Source of the DNA: JBCBSS01 sp039819065
Lineage (GTDB): Bacteria; Bacteroidota; Bacteroidia; Cytophagales; Cyclobacteriaceae
DNA: 22,615 nucleotides
Assembly (NCBI GenBank): GCA_039819065.1
Contig: JBCBSS010000136.1
Span: forward strand, 1 to 22,615
Reading direction: 5' to 3'
The translations under genes and the position numbers were made by a program. The notes under the pieces were generated by a model, which saw nothing but the letters and a program-made list of their open reading frames with translations, made no database searches and was not told the origin of the DNA. Shown in pieces: positions 16,038 to 22,615 of this stretch (its first letter is position 1; the number at the start of each line of letters is the position of its first letter).

Positions 16038-18827
16038 ATGAGCAAGCCTGATAAAAAACTCTTCCTTCTCGATGCGTATGCATTGATCTATCGAGCGCAC
16101 TTCGCTTTTAGTAAAGCGCCAAGAATAAGCTCCAAGGGTGTTAATACTGGTGTTATGTTTGGGTTCACCAACACATTACTGGAGGTTATACTAAAACAGA
16201 AACCCACACACCTTGCGGTAGTTTTTGATACAAGCGCACCCACATTCCGACACAAAGAATATACCGAATACAAAGCACAGCGTGAAGAAACTCCCGAGGA
16301 TATCCGGACAGGCGTGCCCGTAGTCAAAGAGATCGTCAAAGGCTTCAATATCCCCGCGCTGGAATTAGACGGCTATGAGGCTGATGATATCATAGGCACG
16401 ATCGCTAAAAAAGCGGCTAGAGAAGGTTTTGAAGTGTTCATGATGACCCCAGATAAAGATTATGGACAATTGGTGGAGGAACATGTCTACCTCTACAAGC
16501 CGGCTTACATGGGCAATGCAGTGGACATTCTAGGGGTAGAAGCAGTATTGGCCAAATGGGACATAGAAAATGTAGATCAGGTACGTGATATGTTGGGCTT
16601 GCAAGGTGATGCGTCAGACAATATCCCCGGCATCCCTGGTATTGGAGCCAAGACCGCAGCGAAACTCATCAAGCAATTTGGTTCGGTGGAAAAACTAGTA
16701 GAAAGCACTGATCAACTCAAGGGTAAGCAAAAGGAAAATGTAGAGAACTTTGGAGAGCAAGGCGTCTTATCTAAAAGACTGGCCACGATTATTACTGATG
16801 TCCCGATTGAATTCAGCCTTGACGACATGGCTTACGATGGGCCAAACGAGGAAAAGCTGAAGCCGATCTTTCAAGATCTTGAATTCCGTACCATTACAAA
16901 ACGGGTATTTGGTGAAGATGGTAGTGCACCCGCATCAACAGAAGGCCAATTGGCTATGTTCGGAGATAGTGCAGCCAAGGTCGAAGAAGTAGCCGAAGAG
17001 GTACCGCAGGAAAAGGATACTATTCTAACAGTCAATCATGATTATCATATGATTGATACGCCGGAATTGCGCAAAGAGCTGGTAGGTTTCTTGAAAATGC
17101 AGGATGAATTTTGCTTCGATACAGAAACCACCGATATAGATGCTATAGAAGCTAAGTTGGTAGGTTTGGCCTTTTCATATTACAAGGGCGAAGCCTACTA
17201 TGTGCCGGTTCCCGATGATCAAAAGATAGCGCAGGGGATCGTAGATGACTTTAAGGGGGTATTGGAAGATCCGAAAATTGTCAAGGTAGCCCAAAACATC
17301 AAATACGACATGCTGGTACTTAAGAAGTACGGCGTCAATGTGCAGGGGCCGATCTTCGATACTATGCTGGCGCACTACCTGATCGAGCCTGAAGGAAAGC
17401 ACAACATGGACGTGCTAGCAGAGATTTATCTGAATTATACACCAGTTTCCATCACCACATTAATTGGAGAGAAAGGTAAAAAGCAGGGAAATATGCGTGA
17501 TGTCGATCCCAAGAAGGTAGTTGACTATGCCGGGGAGGACGCGGATATCACCTTGCAGCTGAAAGAAAAGCTGGCGCCAGAAGTAGACGAAAAGGGTTTA
17601 CATAAGTTGCTATTCGATGTAGAGTTTCCTTTGGTGAATGTATTGGCCAGTATGGAATACTCAGGGGTAAAGGTAGATACCGAAACCCTTTCTCAAATGT
17701 CCAAAGAGCTGCAAGACGAGAGTCTTAAGGTGCAGCAAGAAATTTTCGAAATAGCTGGCCAGGAATTCAACATCGCTTCTCCCAAACAGCTAGGCGAGGT
17801 GCTTTTCAGCAAGATGAAACTGGTTGAAAAGCCCAAGAAGACCAAATCAGGGCAATTTGCTACAGGCGAAGAAATTCTATCCAAGCTGGCCAACGAACAT
17901 GAGATAGCCAGTAAGATCCTGGATTTCAGGGAATATCAAAAGTTGAAGTCCACTTATGTTGATGCTTTACCCAACATGATCAGTCCTACTGATGGGTATA
18001 TTCATACCAACTATAGCCAGGCCGTAGCAGCAACGGGCCGTTTGAGTTCTATTAATCCCAACTTGCAGAATATACCCATCCGTACGGTGAAGGGGCGGGA
18101 AATCAGAAAAGCTTTCGTACCTCGTGGCGAGGATTATATCATCATGTCGGCGGATTATTCGCAAATAGAGTTGAGGATCATGGCAGACTTCGCCAAGGAT
18201 GAGCACATGATCGAGGCATTTAGAAATGGCCGGGACATTCATGCCACAACAGCGAGCAGGATATTCAAGGTACCGTTAGAAGAGGTCAATGCTGATATGA
18301 GGAGAAAAGCGAAGACGGCTAACTTCGGTATTATCTATGGCATTTCCGCTTTCGGTCTATCGGAAAGGTTGAACATACCCAGGGGTGAAGCGAAGGACAT
18401 CATTGATTCTTATTTTGAAGAGTTCTCTTCGGTGAAGCGCTATATGGACAATACCATCAATAGTGCTAAAGAGCATGAATTTGTCGAGACTATTCTAGGT
18501 AGGCGAAGATATTTGCGGGATATCAACTCACGCAATGCCACCATGCGCGGTTATGCTGAACGCAACGCCATCAATGCACCTATTCAAGGCAGTGCGGCTG
18601 ATATCATCAAGATTGCCATGATCAATATCCACGACTGGATGATGAAGGAGAAAACCAAATCCATCATGATCATGCAGGTGCATGATGAATTAGTATTCGA
18701 CGTGCATAAAGACGAGGTAGAACTGATGAAAGAAAAGATAGTCGAGTTAATGAAGGACGCCATCAAAATGGAAGTACCCATGGAAGTAGAGGCCGGTACT
18801 GGCCAAAATTGGCTAGAGGCGCACTAA
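16038..18827 (+). CDS. polA: DNA polymerase I
   Basis: This is a full-length 929-residue family A polymerase that fills gaps, removes RNA primers and takes part in excision repair in the cytoplasm. The 5'-3' exonuclease domain (about 1-290) carries acidic metal-binding motifs: FLLDAYALIYRAHF, VVFDTS, DGYEADDIIG, TPDKDYGQL and GLQGDASDNIPGIPGIGAKTA. The 3'-5' proofreading domain (about 330-515) keeps all catalytic residues: Asp361 and Glu363 (FDTET), Asp424, Tyr497 and Asp501. The polymerase domain has motif A DYSQIELR (Asp706), the O-helix RRKAKTANFGIIYG (Phe763), and motif C VHDELVF (Asp883). The frame is open to 15858, but the family starts near MSKPDKKLFLLDAYAL, so ATG 16038 is chosen; 16032 (MIM) is the alternative. 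It is convergent with lysA. Confidence 0.98.
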   Translation: MSKPDKKLFLLDAYALIYRAHFAFSKAPRISSKGVNTGVMFGFTNTLLEVILKQKPTHLAVVFDTSAPTFRHKEYTEYKAQREETPEDIRTGVPVVKEIVKGFNIPALELDGYEADDIIGTIAKKAAREGFEVFMMTPDKDYGQLVEEHVYLYKPAYMGNAVDILGVEAVLAKWDIENVDQVRDMLGLQGDASDNIPGIPGIGAKTAAKLIKQFGSVEKLVESTDQLKGKQKENVENFGEQGVLSKRLATIITDVPIEFSLDDMAYDGPNEEKLKPIFQDLEFRTITKRVFGEDGSAPASTEGQLAMFGDSAAKVEEVAEEVPQEKDTILTVNHDYHMIDTPELRKELVGFLKMQDEFCFDTETTDIDAIEAKLVGLAFSYYKGEAYYVPVPDDQKIAQGIVDDFKGVLEDPKIVKVAQNIKYDMLVLKKYGVNVQGPIFDTMLAHYLIEPEGKHNMDVLAEIYLNYTPVSITTLIGEKGKKQGNMRDVDPKKVVDYAGEDADITLQLKEKLAPEVDEKGLHKLLFDVEFPLVNVLASMEYSGVKVDTETLSQMSKELQDESLKVQQEIFEIAGQEFNIASPKQLGEVLFSKMKLVEKPKKTKSGQFATGEEILSKLANEHEIASKILDFREYQKLKSTYVDALPNMISPTDGYIHTNYSQAVAATGRLSSINPNLQNIPIRTVKGREIRKAFVPRGEDYIIMSADYSQIELRIMADFAKDEHMIEAFRNGRDIHATTASRIFKVPLEEVNADMRRKAKTANFGIIYGISAFGLSERLNIPRGEAKDIIDSYFEEFSSVKRYMDNTINSAKEHEFVETILGRRRYLRDINSRNATMRGYAERNAINAPIQGSAADIIKIAMINIHDWMMKEKTKSIMIMQVHDELVFDVHKDEVELMKEKIVELMKDAIKMEVPMEVEAGTGQNWLEAH

Positions 18828-18835
18828 CCCAAACG

Positions 18836-18870
18836 CCTACTGATTTTAAATCGGTATTGAAATCAGTAGG
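18836..18870. terminator. Hairpin between convergent polA and lysA
   Basis: Perfect 11-base arms (18836-18846, CCTACTGATTT, and 18860-18870) enclose a 13-base loop, starting 9 bases after the polA stop. A T-run is lacking on both strands, so this is a probable transcript end or RNA-stabilising hairpin rather than a textbook intrinsic terminator. A weaker 7-bp stem (CTTCAGT with ACTGAAG) lies nearer lysA, around 18921-18957. Confidence 0.5.
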
Positions 18871-18967
18871 ATAACGACCAGAGCATAAGATTAAAAGACA
18901 CAATTGCCTTCAATATCCTGCTTCAGTTAAAACCTTAAGAATTGTTCTTTACTGAAGGTGTGTTAAC

Positions 18968-20266
18968 CTACACTTCAATATTATCTATGTGGCTAATGAG
19001 GTCTTCGTAGCTTTCCCTTTTGCGGATAACTATTACCTTATCCTGATCAATCATTATTTCGGCAGGGCGTGGCATAGCGTTATATTGACTGGACATGACC
19101 ATGCCATAAGCACCGGAAGTGAATACTGCCAGGTGGTCACCTCGTTCTAGCGGTGGCAAATAACGGTCTTTGGCCAGGAAATCTGCAGATTCGCATATCG
19201 GCCCCACCACATCGTAAGGCACAAGCCCTTCCCTTTTCTCGCCTATGAGACGATGTTCGGGTATGATATCGGTTTTCACCGGCCAAATAAAATGCGAAGC
19301 TTGGTATAGTGATGGTCGTATTAGATGGTGCATGCCGGTGTCAAGAATGGCAAACGTTTTATCTCCACCTTTCTTAACGTAATTGACGCTTCCTACCAGT
19401 ATGCCAGAGTTGGCTGCCAGCGTTCTACCCGGTTCCATGACAATTTGAACTCCCTTATTCACGTACGGTAACAGTAAGGGGATAATGCTATCCGCATAGT
19501 CCTGCCAACTCAATGAATCACCGCTGTTGTAATCTGCAGCATAGCCTCCCCCAATATCCAATACTGATATTTCATGCCCCTGTTCCGTGAGGTAATCCAC
19601 TAGATCGATAACTCTCTGAATCGCTTTCACATAGGGCTCAGCACTGTAAGTGGGAGAACCTATATGAATGTGTATACCTTCAAGTTTGACAAATTCGTCT
19701 TGACCGTAGGTTGAAAAAAACTGTTTGGCCCTTTCGATGTCCACACCAAACTTGCTCCCTCTATACCCGGTTTTGGTATAATCATGGGTGCGGGCGTCAA
19801 TGACGTCCGGCGTAACGCGTAACGCAGCCTTAATGGGTTTCTGTTTTTCTTTGGCAATACGGGAAATGTTCTCGAACTCCTGTTCAGATTCTACATTGAT
19901 CAGGCCTATCTGCCAGTCAATGGCCATGGATATTTCGGCGTCGGTTTTGCCAATACCCGCATAAACCACCTTACTCATATCGACACCAGAAGCTTTGGAT
20001 AAGTATAATTCCCCACCACTCACCGTATCGACCCCGGAGCCCAAGGCTACAAGCTCCTTGATCAATTCCAGGTTGTTCAATGACTTTAAGGAAAAGCAAA
20101 TCAGGGGATTTAATGACTCAAATGCTTTATGAAACCGTTGGAAGTGGTCTCTTAAGGAATTGATAGAATACAAATAAAAGGGGGTTCCAACTTTTTCAAT
20201 TATCTTCTCCACGGCTACTCCTTCACAGTGCAATTGGCCGCTCTCATCGTAGTAAAACTTATCCAT
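18968..20266 (-). CDS. lysA: Diaminopimelate decarboxylase
   Basis: This 432-residue PLP enzyme (alanine racemase fold, group III decarboxylase) converts meso-diaminopimelate to L-lysine, the last step of lysine synthesis, in the cytoplasm. The PLP-binding lysine is Lys61 in CFSLKSLNN. Other family motifs are GSGVDTVSGGEL (about 76-87), HIHIGS (199-204), the phosphate-binding IGGGY (238-242), EPGR (278-281), CES (358-360; Cys358 completes the active site from the second subunit), GAYGMVMSSQYN with Tyr387, and PRPAE near the end. ILDTGMHHLIRPSLY corresponds to the usual D.G.ndLiRPalY region. Length and motif order are normal. Related arginine or carboxynorspermidine decarboxylases are less likely given CES and the HxHIGS/EPGR context. 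It stands alone, with no lysine-pathway neighbours. Confidence 0.93.
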   Translation of the reverse strand: MDKFYYDESGQLHCEGVAVEKIIEKVGTPFYLYSINSLRDHFQRFHKAFESLNPLICFSLKSLNNLELIKELVALGSGVDTVSGGELYLSKASGVDMSKVVYAGIGKTDAEISMAIDWQIGLINVESEQEFENISRIAKEKQKPIKAALRVTPDVIDARTHDYTKTGYRGSKFGVDIERAKQFFSTYGQDEFVKLEGIHIHIGSPTYSAEPYVKAIQRVIDLVDYLTEQGHEISVLDIGGGYAADYNSGDSLSWQDYADSIIPLLLPYVNKGVQIVMEPGRTLAANSGILVGSVNYVKKGGDKTFAILDTGMHHLIRPSLYQASHFIWPVKTDIIPEHRLIGEKREGLVPYDVVGPICESADFLAKDRYLPPLERGDHLAVFTSGAYGMVMSSQYNAMPRPAEIMIDQDKVIVIRKRESYEDLISHIDNIEV

Positions 20267-20582
20267 TGGGCAAATCTAGTACAAAGCAAGGAAGCACATA
20301 TCAATTCAATCAAAGTTTCAAAACCGATGTAATCATTTTGACAATTATGGTTGACAGGCTACGATGGCTTAGAGCTTGTGATTTAATATCCAGCAAATAA
20401 GCGGAGCACTATTTTGGTGAAATCGAGGTCTGTGCTTAGCTAAAAAATTGATGATAAACACATTTGGCTGAACCAATCTCCTGCTAGGCAATAATGTTGG
20501 TTGAAAAAGGCAATCTAACGATGGAAACGCTCTAGAGTTGAAGTGAGTTATGGCCAAAGCTTGCCAGAGCGAAACCTTATAT
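20267..20582. other. 316-base gap without a convincing gene
   Basis: Apart from the lysA promoter candidate, I see no supported gene here. A 62-codon minus-strand frame (20369-20557) lacks a leader, a membrane helix or a recognisable domain, and its composition (many Pro, His, Asn, Arg) is unlike its neighbours. Short features include GCTTAG repeated near 20366-20373 and 20435-20441. The stretch could be an intergenic repeat or leader region. Confidence 0.4.
20271..20278 (-). promoter_or_regulatory. lysA: Candidate -7 element immediately before lysA
   Basis: On the minus strand TAGATTTG is a full match to TAnnTTTG and ends four bases before the lysA ATG. A TTG lies 23 bases upstream of it (about 20302-20304). 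If used, transcription would start at or next to the A of the start codon, giving a leaderless message. The match is seen; its use is inference. Confidence 0.3.
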
Positions 20583-20972
20583 TTAGTCCTGCTGCAATTG
20601 AATGGTCAATCCCCACTGATCATCAAGATCGGCGATGTCCAGAACATACGTGTAGAACCCATTGGCCAATCGTTCCTCCCCAACATAATCAATAGGTATT
20701 ATTTTATATTGTTGATTACCAATGGTGAGTTCTACGTAGGCATAACGGTAGGCAAATTCGTAGAATTCAAAATCAGATTGGGCTCCGGATTTCAGATCTC
20801 CATAATCGTTGGTGCCTCCAGAGGTATTGATCGTTATATCTTCGAAATCAAACTGACTGGCATTTTCAATCCTGATCGATACCCCAGGAATCACACAACA
20901 ATCCACTTCTGACCCACAAGAATTGAGTAGCCATGTTGATAATAAGAAGGTGAATAAGATATATTTTTTCAT
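20583..20972 (-). CDS. Hypothetical lipoprotein
   Basis: This 129-residue protein has a lipoprotein signal (MKKYILFTFLLSTWLLNSC, Cys19). The mature part has a second cysteine pair (DCCVIPG) and then a strand-rich domain: VSIRIENAS, DFEDITIN, a turn with TSGGTNDYGDLKSG, Tyr-rich FYEFAYRYAYVELTI, and a closing WGLTIQLQ strand. The pattern of a small beta sandwich on a lipid anchor is common in Bacteroidota, but the function is unknown. It lies 54 bases downstream of the secreted 186-residue gene on the same strand and may be co-transcribed. Confidence 0.7.
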   Translation of the reverse strand: MKKYILFTFLLSTWLLNSCGSEVDCCVIPGVSIRIENASQFDFEDITINTSGGTNDYGDLKSGAQSDFEFYEFAYRYAYVELTIGNQQYKIIPIDYVGEERLANGFYTYVLDIADLDDQWGLTIQLQQD

Positions 20973-21026
20973 GTCTAGGGCTTTACTTAATCAGACACGC
21001 TTTAATGATTTACAGTTGGAATAGTA

Positions 21027-21587
21027 TCAATTTAGCTTCTTCAATTCTACCAAATAATGATATCTGTCACCTTTGTGGTAGCCTGAAAACGCAAAGCAGA
21101 ATTTGTTTTTGGATTGGAATTTTGAGATGACCTTAATACCTAAAAGATCTTCGTCACCTAGATACTTTTCAAGTTTATACAATTCATGCTCGTCGAATAG
21201 TTCGGTTATCCTCTTATGATGCACCCGCAATACCGGATCAATTTGTTCGACGGACCGGTTGACGTCCTGCTCGATGAAGAAGAAAAGCAGCTTGTCAGAT
21301 TTGGCTTTCAGCAAACTACTCGCATCAATTTTGTACGTAGTCTCTTTTGCGTTGAACACTTGCTTTTTTACCAGCAAAGGATCAGCAAGCATTTCTTGCT
21401 CTTCATAGTCGTAGACAATGACCAACAATTCATCATTCTGTGTAGAGACACGAGACATGTTCTCACTGATATCTACGGCTTCAATGGTCAATTCGGCAGA
21501 TGAAAGATTTTTAAGATCAGGCTGCTCATGACCGTTAATGACAGAAAGGTTAAGGAAAAGCCATGTAATCAGAATGGACATCATCAC
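21027..21587 (-). CDS. Hypothetical secreted protein
   Basis: This 186-residue protein has a short N-terminal leader (hydrophobic residues 3-18, likely cut near NGHEQ). The mature part combines strand segments (ELTIEAVDI, ELLVIVYDYEEQE, KLLFFFIEQDV) with two charged helices around residues 125-150 (HHKRITELFDEHELYKLEKYL), ending with strands around GIKVISKF and YHYLVELKKL. I do not recognise the family. The initial MMM leaves the exact start uncertain by two codons. A promoter candidate lies directly upstream, so this gene probably begins its own transcript, with the 129-residue lipoprotein following. Confidence 0.65.
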   Translation of the reverse strand: MMMSILITWLFLNLSVINGHEQPDLKNLSSAELTIEAVDISENMSRVSTQNDELLVIVYDYEEQEMLADPLLVKKQVFNAKETTYKIDASSLLKAKSDKLLFFFIEQDVNRSVEQIDPVLRVHHKRITELFDEHELYKLEKYLGDEDLLGIKVISKFQSKNKFCFAFSGYHKGDRYHYLVELKKLN

Positions 21588-21621
21588 CGTGGTAGTTTGG
21601 ACTTCAATTTAAGGCCTTTGC

Positions 21622-21655
21622 CAAGATTATCCTTATTTAAAGCCAGTTTCACAAA
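21622..21655 (-). promoter_or_regulatory. Candidate Bacteroidota promoter for the 186-residue secreted gene
   Basis: On the minus strand TTTG (21655-21652) is followed after 22 bases by TAATCTTG (21629-21622), one mismatch from TAnnTTTG. The start of the message would be about 30 bases before the ATG at 21587. Confidence 0.35.
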
Positions 21656-21673
21656 TGATTGTTCAAGAATGGA

Positions 21674-21934
21674 TCAAAGGGTAGAAAACGCGAGGTAAAT
21701 GATGAGAGCAGCGTAAAGTGCCAAGGTGAAAATAGCCAAGGCATTGGTCAATCGGTTAAGCGGCCGATAGCTGTAGATCAGAGTGCCAACTAGCACTAAA
21801 CCGACTAACAGCAAGATCAATGACCATATCCCCGCAGGGTTTAATAGTGAGCGTACCATAAAAAGTACGAAAAGCGCTACCGCAATGACTTTTTGCTTTC
21901 GGTCACCGGCAACGGTCTGAACAACGTTTTCAAT
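21674..21934 (-). CDS. Small three-helix membrane protein with apparent ATT start
   Basis: The first ATG of this frame (21859) gives only 61 residues and cuts into the first membrane helix. The frame stays open upstream to a TAA at 21943-21941 and encodes 25 further residues from an ATT codon at 21934. This 86-residue form aligns without gaps over its first 31 residues with the 84-residue protein encoded at 22323-22577: the ATT codon aligns with that protein's ATG, and Gln6, Asp11, Gln14, Lys15 and Arg28 are shared. A later match is GxLIxSxxP against GLLILSCYP. The extended form has three membrane helices (about 16-31, 38-56, 63-83), like the paralog; the short form has two. The ATT lies 17 bases after the PLDc_N gene stop, consistent with an operon. 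ATT is a rare but known bacterial start (infC in E. coli). Function is unknown. Confidence 0.65.
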   Translation of the reverse strand: MENVVQTVAGDRKQKVIAVALFVLFMVRSLLNPAGIWSLILLLVGLVLVGTLIYSYRPLNRLTNALAIFTLALYAALIIYLAFSTL

Positions 21935-21951
21935 AGGTTTTTAGTAATCTC

Positions 21952-22185
21952 TTAAGCTTCAGATTGTACAATTTTGCCTTTCGATCTCGGCCCGAATATC
22001 CAAAATATGACCATCCCTAAAATCGGGAATAGAAATACGACCAGTATCCAGATAAACTTTTCTGCAATCTGTATATTGCTTCTAACAATCCTCACAATAG
22101 TAAATACATAAAGCGTGAGGAGGATGATAGAAACTGTCCATTCTAAATATGGGGCTATGTGCCCTGGTATTCCGATAGCTAACAT
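21952..22185 (-). CDS. PLDc_N domain small membrane protein
   Basis: This 77-residue protein consists of a PLDc_N (phospholipase D nuclease N-terminal type) membrane module. Two helices lie at about residues 13-30 and 43-63, with the diagnostic second half AEKFIWILVVFLFPILGMVIFWIFGPR, followed by a short basic tail (SKGKIVQ). In larger proteins this module precedes cardiolipin-synthase-like catalytic domains; standalone copies like this one have no catalytic HKD motif and an unknown role. It is flanked by two paralogous three-helix membrane proteins on the same strand, with a 17-base gap to the downstream one, so a co-transcribed set of tiny membrane proteins is likely. Confidence 0.85.
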   Translation of the reverse strand: MLAIGIPGHIAPYLEWTVSIILLTLYVFTIVRIVRSNIQIAEKFIWILVVFLFPILGMVIFWIFGPRSKGKIVQSEA

Positions 22186-22200
22186 TTTTAAAATATTTTG

Positions 22201-22278
22201 TTACAAACTAAATCCACAACTACATCCTTCTAAAGTGAAGGATCCTCTACAAATACAGCCTCCCAAATCCCCAAACAT
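22201..22278 (-). CDS. Possible Cys-rich microprotein
   Basis: A 25-codon frame starts at ATG 22278 and stops 15 bases before the PLDc_N gene. It encodes a Gly/Cys-rich peptide with two CxC motifs (GCIC at 7-10, GCSC at 18-21) and ends CGFSL. The frame is open for eight more codons upstream without an ATG, adding another Cys. The even spacing of the CxC pairs is suggestive, but the stretch is short and its plus strand is C/A-rich, which would yield Cys codons by chance. Confidence 0.25.
   Translation of the reverse strand: MFGDLGGCICRGSFTLEGCSCGFSL
22224..22243. promoter_or_regulatory. 7-bp perfect hairpin upstream of the PLDc_N gene
   Basis: ATCCTTC-(6)-GAAGGAT lies 39 bases before the PLDc_N ATG. 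It could be an operator or leader hairpin. It also falls inside the possible microprotein frame. TTAGTTTG just downstream on the minus strand is one base off TAnnTTTG but lacks a TTG partner. Confidence 0.3.
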
Positions 22279-22322
22279 ATATCCACAGTCTATTGACCCA
22301 TTTTATGTGGCCGTAGTTTAGC

Positions 22323-22577
22323 TCAAAAGAAGTAGACGTAAACAATACCAGCAGCAACAAGCGCCAGAATACTGAAAGACAAAGCGCCAACCCATATTTT
22401 AAATGGATAGCAGCTTAAGATTAATAGGCCAAGTAATACGACATCAATGAGCAATAAAACAGCATCAACCCATGTCTCAAGGTCGAAAATAGTCCTAATA
22501 AGCATTATAAAACCGATGGATGCTATTAGCAACTTTTGTCGCTTATCAAGAGGGTAACTTTGAAATAGTGCTTTCAT
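22323..22577 (-). CDS. Small three-helix membrane protein, paralog of the 21674-21934 gene
   Basis: This 84-residue protein has a short polar N-terminus (MKALFQSYPLDKRQK) and three hydrophobic helices at about residues 16-31, 36-55 and 61-84. It shares the D-K/R-R/K-QK segment, Arg28 and GLLILSCYP-like motif with the protein at 21674-21934, so the two are probably an old local duplication on either side of the PLDc_N gene. No family is recognised and no catalytic motif is visible. The upstream 38 bases before the window end show no clear promoter, so it may continue an operon that begins outside. Confidence 0.7.
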   Translation of the reverse strand: MKALFQSYPLDKRQKLLIASIGFIMLIRTIFDLETWVDAVLLLIDVVLLGLLILSCYPFKIWVGALSFSILALVAAGIVYVYFF

Positions 22578-22615
22578 AGCTTGTGATATTTGGCATTGGT
22601 AACGTGGACAAAATC

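Noticed and set aside
20369..20557. 62-codon minus-strand frame in the gap upstream of lysA
   Set aside because: It has no leader, helix or domain, its composition is unlike the neighbours, and nothing around it supports translation.
1..22615. CRISPR array, tRNA, prophage or defence system
   Set aside because: No regularly spaced repeats, cloverleaf-like sequences, integrase, nuclease-type effectors or toxin-antitoxin pairs were seen.

Overview
The window looks like chromosomal DNA from a marine or environmental Bacteroidota, most likely order Cytophagales. The evidence is a 1733-residue secreted protein ending in a type IX secretion (T9SS) sorting domain, many lipoproteins with Bacteroidota-style signals, families largely confined to that phylum (DUF6702, secreted M1 and M14 peptidases), AT-leaning base composition, few Shine-Dalgarno sites, and several matches to the Bacteroidota promoter pattern (-33 TTG / -7 TAnnTTTG). 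I see no tRNA, rRNA, CRISPR array, transposase, phage gene or recognised defence system.

Layout. Bases 154-5427 hold a peptidase and membrane region. A HupE/UreJ-like membrane protein and a secreted M1 metallopeptidase form a minus-strand operon with its own terminator (104-135). A DUF6702 protein and a secreted M14 carboxypeptidase-like enzyme lie divergently on the plus strand. Bases 5428-5651 hold a 152-bp element bounded by perfect 24-bp inverted repeats, between convergent genes. Bases 5652-10853 encode the giant T9SS cargo, built from three DUF2341-LamG modules, with a palindrome in its promoter that looks like an operator. An amidase-signature lipoprotein (minus) and a DinB-family protein (plus) diverge from about 12.8 kb. 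Small membrane and lipoprotein genes follow (13.5-15.9 kb), including a DUF4349 lipoprotein. Two housekeeping genes come next: DNA polymerase I (polA, plus) and a diaminopimelate decarboxylase (lysA, minus), convergent.

The last 2 kb (20583-22577) is a run of small minus-strand genes. It has two secreted or lipoprotein hypotheticals and a set of tiny membrane proteins: a PLDc_N-type protein flanked by two 84-86 residue paralogous three-helix proteins. One paralog appears to start at ATT rather than ATG. A 25-residue Cys-rich ORF sits just upstream of the PLDc_N gene.

Most of the window is ordinary core or cell-envelope content. The least explained parts are the small-membrane-protein cluster with the ATT start, the 152-bp inverted-repeat element, the probable operator of the giant adhesin-like gene, and an unusual oxyanion-loop sequence in the amidase.
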